A model generated the notes under the pieces. It searched no databases, had not been told where the DNA came from, and worked only from the letters and a program-made list of their open reading frames with translations. From Laburnicola sp. R22_1 (lineage: Eukaryota; Ascomycota; Dothideomycetes; Pleosporales; Didymosphaeriaceae), in NCBI GenBank assembly GCA_014281115.1, contig JACONQ010000020.1, positions 1,550,001 through 1,614,000 of the forward strand: DNA of 64,000 bases, given 5' to 3'. Positions 60,421-64,000 of this stretch are shown piece after piece (position 1 is the stretch's first letter; each line of letters starts with the position of its first letter). A program made the translations under genes and the position numbers.

Positions 60421-62051
60421 ATGAAGAGTTCCAAGGGGGGCAGCATCCGCAGACATTCGCGCGGCGGCATCGCCGTATTCGGCCCCGGCGCTGCCGTCGA
60501 GACATTCACTCTTACCCGAGACATTCGCTTGGCAGCGGGCATTTCCGTCCGGGCTGACGCTGACGACATCTTGGTTTTTTTCAAACATCTTCACTGCGAC
60601 CCGGCAGCCGTGCGCGCCGAGTTGGACTCTATTGCACTGAAATCCCGCTATCGATTTGATGATTCACCCGGCCGAAGTATGGATACACCCCGCTTCAAGA
60701 TGTTCGTCATCAGCTTTGTGGACCCTGAGGATCCCTTCACTGCATTGAGACACCTCGTCAAGCTCCCGAACATGGGCGCTACGTTGGCCTACTCGGTCAC
60801 GTTCACCATGCCAGAGGAGGTTGAGTACGTTCTTCATTCCAGGGTGGCGGCTATCAATGAACAGCATGCTCGCCCGGGCCACTCATGGTGGAATTACGGA
60901 ACAAGCAATGAAACGGAGAGAATAGTGCGCATCTCAGGCACAGACCAGGAGGACGTTCTCCAAGTGAAAATCATCATGGAGGGCATCCTTTTCGGAGATG
61001 TTCCTTTGAATCAAACCGACGGAACGACGAACGGGGAACTGTGGCACGATTTTTTCGCGACTAAGTTGGGCCACTCTTGGCTGCACAATTTCGTGCAAGA
61101 AGAGAAGGTCGTTGTGATAAGCGATTCAGAGGAACATCGACTACACCTTTACCATCAAGAAACGGCTGGGTTCTCGCCGGGCATGCAGCTAGTCATGAAC
61201 AAACTGAGACAGAAGGTGGAGGAACTAGGCGGACCAAGCGTACGCTTCTCTCAAAAAACCAAAGCCGTATCTTTGACCCACCTGCTGGGACGCTTGCGAA
61301 TAAAGTCTGCTTCTTCGAAGTCAAGAGATCTTCGGCTGTGCTCCATCTGCGGAGTCGATCCCCCCGACGTCACCTTTCCCTGTAGCCACGGCTGCTGCAA
61401 AGACTGCTTCAATTCTCAACTCAAGGCCGCACGCACAAGTCGATCGCCTGGTCTGTTCCCCATCCGCTGCTACGAGGTTCACAAGGACAAGATCTGCTCC
61501 AAGCCCATCCCGCTGGAAGAGCTGTGCCGCCACACAACCCGCGACATCTTCGACAGCTTACTGGACGCGTCTTTGAATAACTACATCCTTTCCCACGGCC
61601 ACGAGTACCGCAACTGCAGGAGGCCAGACTGCGATTTCGTATACGGCCGGAGTCGCGTGCCCGAAATATTCACCTGCCCAGGTTGCATTTGGCAGACGTG
61701 CCGAAGCTGCGACCAGAAACCGCATGTCGGCTACACATGCGCTGAAAACTCGGAGCGCCTCGTCAGAGAATCAACAGACAAGTCGCTCCTGGAAAGCTAC
61801 AAGACATCGAGCGGGACAAAAGACTGTCCCAAATGCGGTACCCTTATTGTCAAAGTAAGTTTTTCTGGGATTTTGGTGTATGCCACTAGCAGCGGCTGAT
61901 TGGACAGGTGGGTGGATGCAACCATATCAAGTGTGTGGGCTGTCATATACATATTTGTTGGTTGTGCATGACGTCCTTCCTGTACATCATGGATTATATG
62001 GTGCACATGGGGATTGCGCATGAGGAGTCGGATGTGGATTGGGTCGATTGA
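60421..62051 (+). CDS. RBR-type E3 ubiquitin ligase
   Basis: RING-between-RING ligases pass ubiquitin through a cysteine in RING2. Exons 60421-61854 and 61908-62051 encode 525 residues. The N-terminal 300 residues have no familiar domain. RING1 starts near residue 306 (LCSICGVDPPDVTFPCSHGCC). The IBR follows at about 395-450 (CRRPDCDFVYGRSR, CPGCIWQTCRSCD). RING2 starts at CPKCGTLIVK and, across the intron, reads VGGCNHIKCVGCHIHICWLC. Cys482 of GGCNH is the expected catalytic cysteine, so activity is plausible. The protein ends soon after RING2 (HEESDVDWVD). Reading through the intron gives a false stop at 61899. Substrates unknown. Confidence 0.88.
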
Positions 62052-63863
62052 TTTTTTTTGTCTGGGGGTTGGGAAGCGCGTAAGGTTGTGGTGCTCTTGA
62101 ATGATAGCGTGGGAATGGAACAAGAGATAGTTTTAATACACTCTGTCACTGCATGTATACTGAGTGTGTATGATGATGTACTTCAGATGAAATCCACTTC
62201 ACGTGACCCAGTGTTTTTTACCCTCCCAAACAAGAAAACTAAAGGTAGACTTAGTCCTATGTTATTTATAAGGTGGGGTTTACATCGCCCGCGGAAGAGA
62301 TGGCGACTTCACGCGGCGCAACGCACTGCACGCTGGGATATTCTTTTCTCTCCTAGCCCCAGCGCAGGGACGGAATCTGCATGTCTTCGCTTTCAATCAC
62401 AACGCATACACGCTCTCTAACTATCACCTAACTTCCTGACTCGCACCATGCCTTGTGAATCCTACCACATCATCCCACCGCACCAACTATAATGGCATCC
62501 CCGCCACCTAGTAGTATACGTACCTACCTAACTTTTTAAAACTTAAGATTAGGCCGAGGCCCGTCGATTGCGAGGGGTTAGATGGAGATTATAGTACTGA
62601 CTGTGGGTTGTAGAATGGCTGGGGGGATAGGGGGGAGGTGAAGATGTGGATGTAGATGTGCATGTGTATGTGGGAGAAGAAAGGACGTAGGTTCTGCGTT
62701 AGACAGGAGGGGGGAGGGGAGGGCAAGCCGCTTGGCTTGGTATCTTTGTTAATTAGGCTAGTGGGGGATCGGGTGGTTTAGCGTAGGGTAGATTGAGTTG
62801 TTAAAGGAGGAAAAGGTAGGTAGGCGCGAAGGCTGGGAGACGCCCCTGCGAAGGAGAAGCAGTGGGGGAAGGTGACAGCGATCGATCTCTTCAGAGGGCT
62901 ACACAGGAGAATGAGTCTTCTCACTCTTTCTTTTCATGTAGCCCAGTCGTAATCCATGTGCTTTCCCGCTGTTGGATCGGCTATCGTCCTGTCGTCCTTC
63001 GCTCATAGCGAGCGACGTTTCGTCTCCTATTCGCATGTATCAACTGGAGCCGTCGACGCTGGTTGCCCCCGTGCCGACCCGTTTTCGGAACGGGCGGGCG
63101 GGCGAGGTGCTGCAGCATGCGGCGTGAGAGGGGAGTTGAGACATGTCTACCGATCCAGATATAGTGCATTATTTAAATCAGCGGTGATGTTTGGATGAGC
63201 GTGACCATTTGGGAGGGAGGGCAGCAACGTCTTTCGCGGGGTACCCACATGCCATTTGCGCGCTGTATCCAGAGACGGGAGGAATAAGATACCCACCCAA
63301 TGGTGAAGACGTATCCGGTCGTTCAGCCTACGCCATCAACCACGCACAGGTAGTGTTATTACGAAGGCATCAATCATGCACCCATCATCATGTCTTTCCC
63401 GAAGCTACATAGCCTTCGTGTGCAACCATAGGTACACAGGCCAACGATAAGGACTGGGATTCTGTCAGTGTCTTCTCCATCATCGCATCCTCTGGTAAGC
63501 CGTTTACGTACCAGACACGCTGGTGAAGGAAGTTGCAACGGCTATGCACGCATTCTGCTGCCTCGCACCTACAGACGAGAACCCATATCGTTAACCCAGC
63601 GGTAGACCCTCGCGTTTGTTGCTCAGAACATCATACATAGTACGACCTGTCACCAAATCACGCGAGCATGTTTGTCACGAGGTCCTATAGATGGCGAATC
63701 GATGTGATATTGCGCACTACTCGCCACGTTCGCTGCTCCTCGGTATCTCCAAGATTCATGACCCCGCTCGGATACCATGGGTGCGGGGTCAATGCGCGCC
63801 GAGCCTCAATGCGCGCTCAACACGAAAACACCTCAAGCTTCAACACCACCTATCGCTACCAAT
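62052..63863. other. Intergenic, nothing recognised
   Basis: The first 100 bp probably carry the RBR 3' untranslated region. The rest has only short frames. 62,570-62,900 is G-rich low complexity. The left terminus of the following pogo-like element must lie in the last few hundred bases. Candidates are near the repeated TCAATGCGCGC motifs at about 63,790-63,820, but its partner end is outside the window. Confidence 0.45.
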
Positions 63864-64000
63864 ATGGGGTCAATTGAGGCTGCGCTTGAAGCGATACAAT
63901 CGCAAGAACCTGGAGACTCTATCAACTATACAAAAATCGCGAAGGAGCATAGCGTTGTACGCTCTACGCTCACCCGGAGACACCAGGCTGTAACGCAGTC
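63864..64000 (+). pseudogene. pogo-family transposase, 5' fragment cut by the window edge
   Basis: ATG at 63864 opens MGSIEAALEAIQSQEPGDS, then a psq-type helix-turn-helix (YTKIAKEHSVVRSTLTRRH) colinear with the starts of the transposases at 15896 (-) and 34179 (+). The frame is open to the last base, so whether the gene is intact cannot be judged. Confidence 0.75.

Overview
This window comes from a filamentous ascomycete (Pezizomycotina). The evidence is the many short GT..AG introns, the small compact genes, the fungal families (Pik1, Tlg2, Atg3, Rds3, pinin/SDK/MemA), and transposons in which nearly all nonsense codons are CAA/CAG changed to TAA/TAG, as repeat-induced point mutation (RIP) produces. 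The class could be Dothideomycetes, but nothing in the sequence settles that.

Layout. 1-5.5 kb: no recognised gene; 1.1-3.4 kb is a very AT-rich RIP-degraded repeat block. 5.5-7.2 kb: intact eight-exon epoxide hydrolase (-). 7.5-9.3 kb: RIP-damaged pogo/Fot1-like transposon. 9.8-13.6 kb: housekeeping block with a pinin-domain protein (-), RDS3/PHF5A (+) and ATG3 (-). 13.9-16.0 kb: second pogo-like transposon, whose right end abuts and supplies the first ATG of a frameshifted 2-oxoglutarate oxygenase (16.0-17.2 kb, +). 21.0-29.9 kb: TLG2 syntaxin (-), calmodulin (+) and a very large uncharacterised SAP-domain protein (+). 56.5-62.1 kb: divergent pair PIK1 (-) and an RBR ubiquitin ligase (+). 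63.86 kb to the window end: start of a further pogo-like transposase.

The most unusual object lies between 30.3 and 55.95 kb. Once the transposons are removed, about 9.5 kb remains of one continuous, same-strand array. Each unit has an A-run (usually TAAAA or CAAAA), then a variable segment of about 18 nt, then ATG, then a variable linker to the next A-run. I read about 100 units by eye. The first units have exactly 18 nt between A-run and ATG, with ATG-to-ATG steps alternating near 36 and 56-66 nt. The variable segments mostly differ from one another. Linkers are purine/G-rich at the left end and pyrimidine/C-rich at the right end. The array starts about 60 bp downstream of a TATA box. It matches no feature class I know; its function is unknown.

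Five insertions sit in the array and can be excised on their target duplications: a 114-bp A-tailed element (12-bp duplication), a pogo-like element (TA), a hAT (8 bp), a second hAT (8 bp, one mismatch) that itself received a Copia element (5 bp), and an internally deleted Copia in the opposite orientation (5 bp). The array therefore predates these insertions and has acted as a transposon sink between conserved housekeeping genes.
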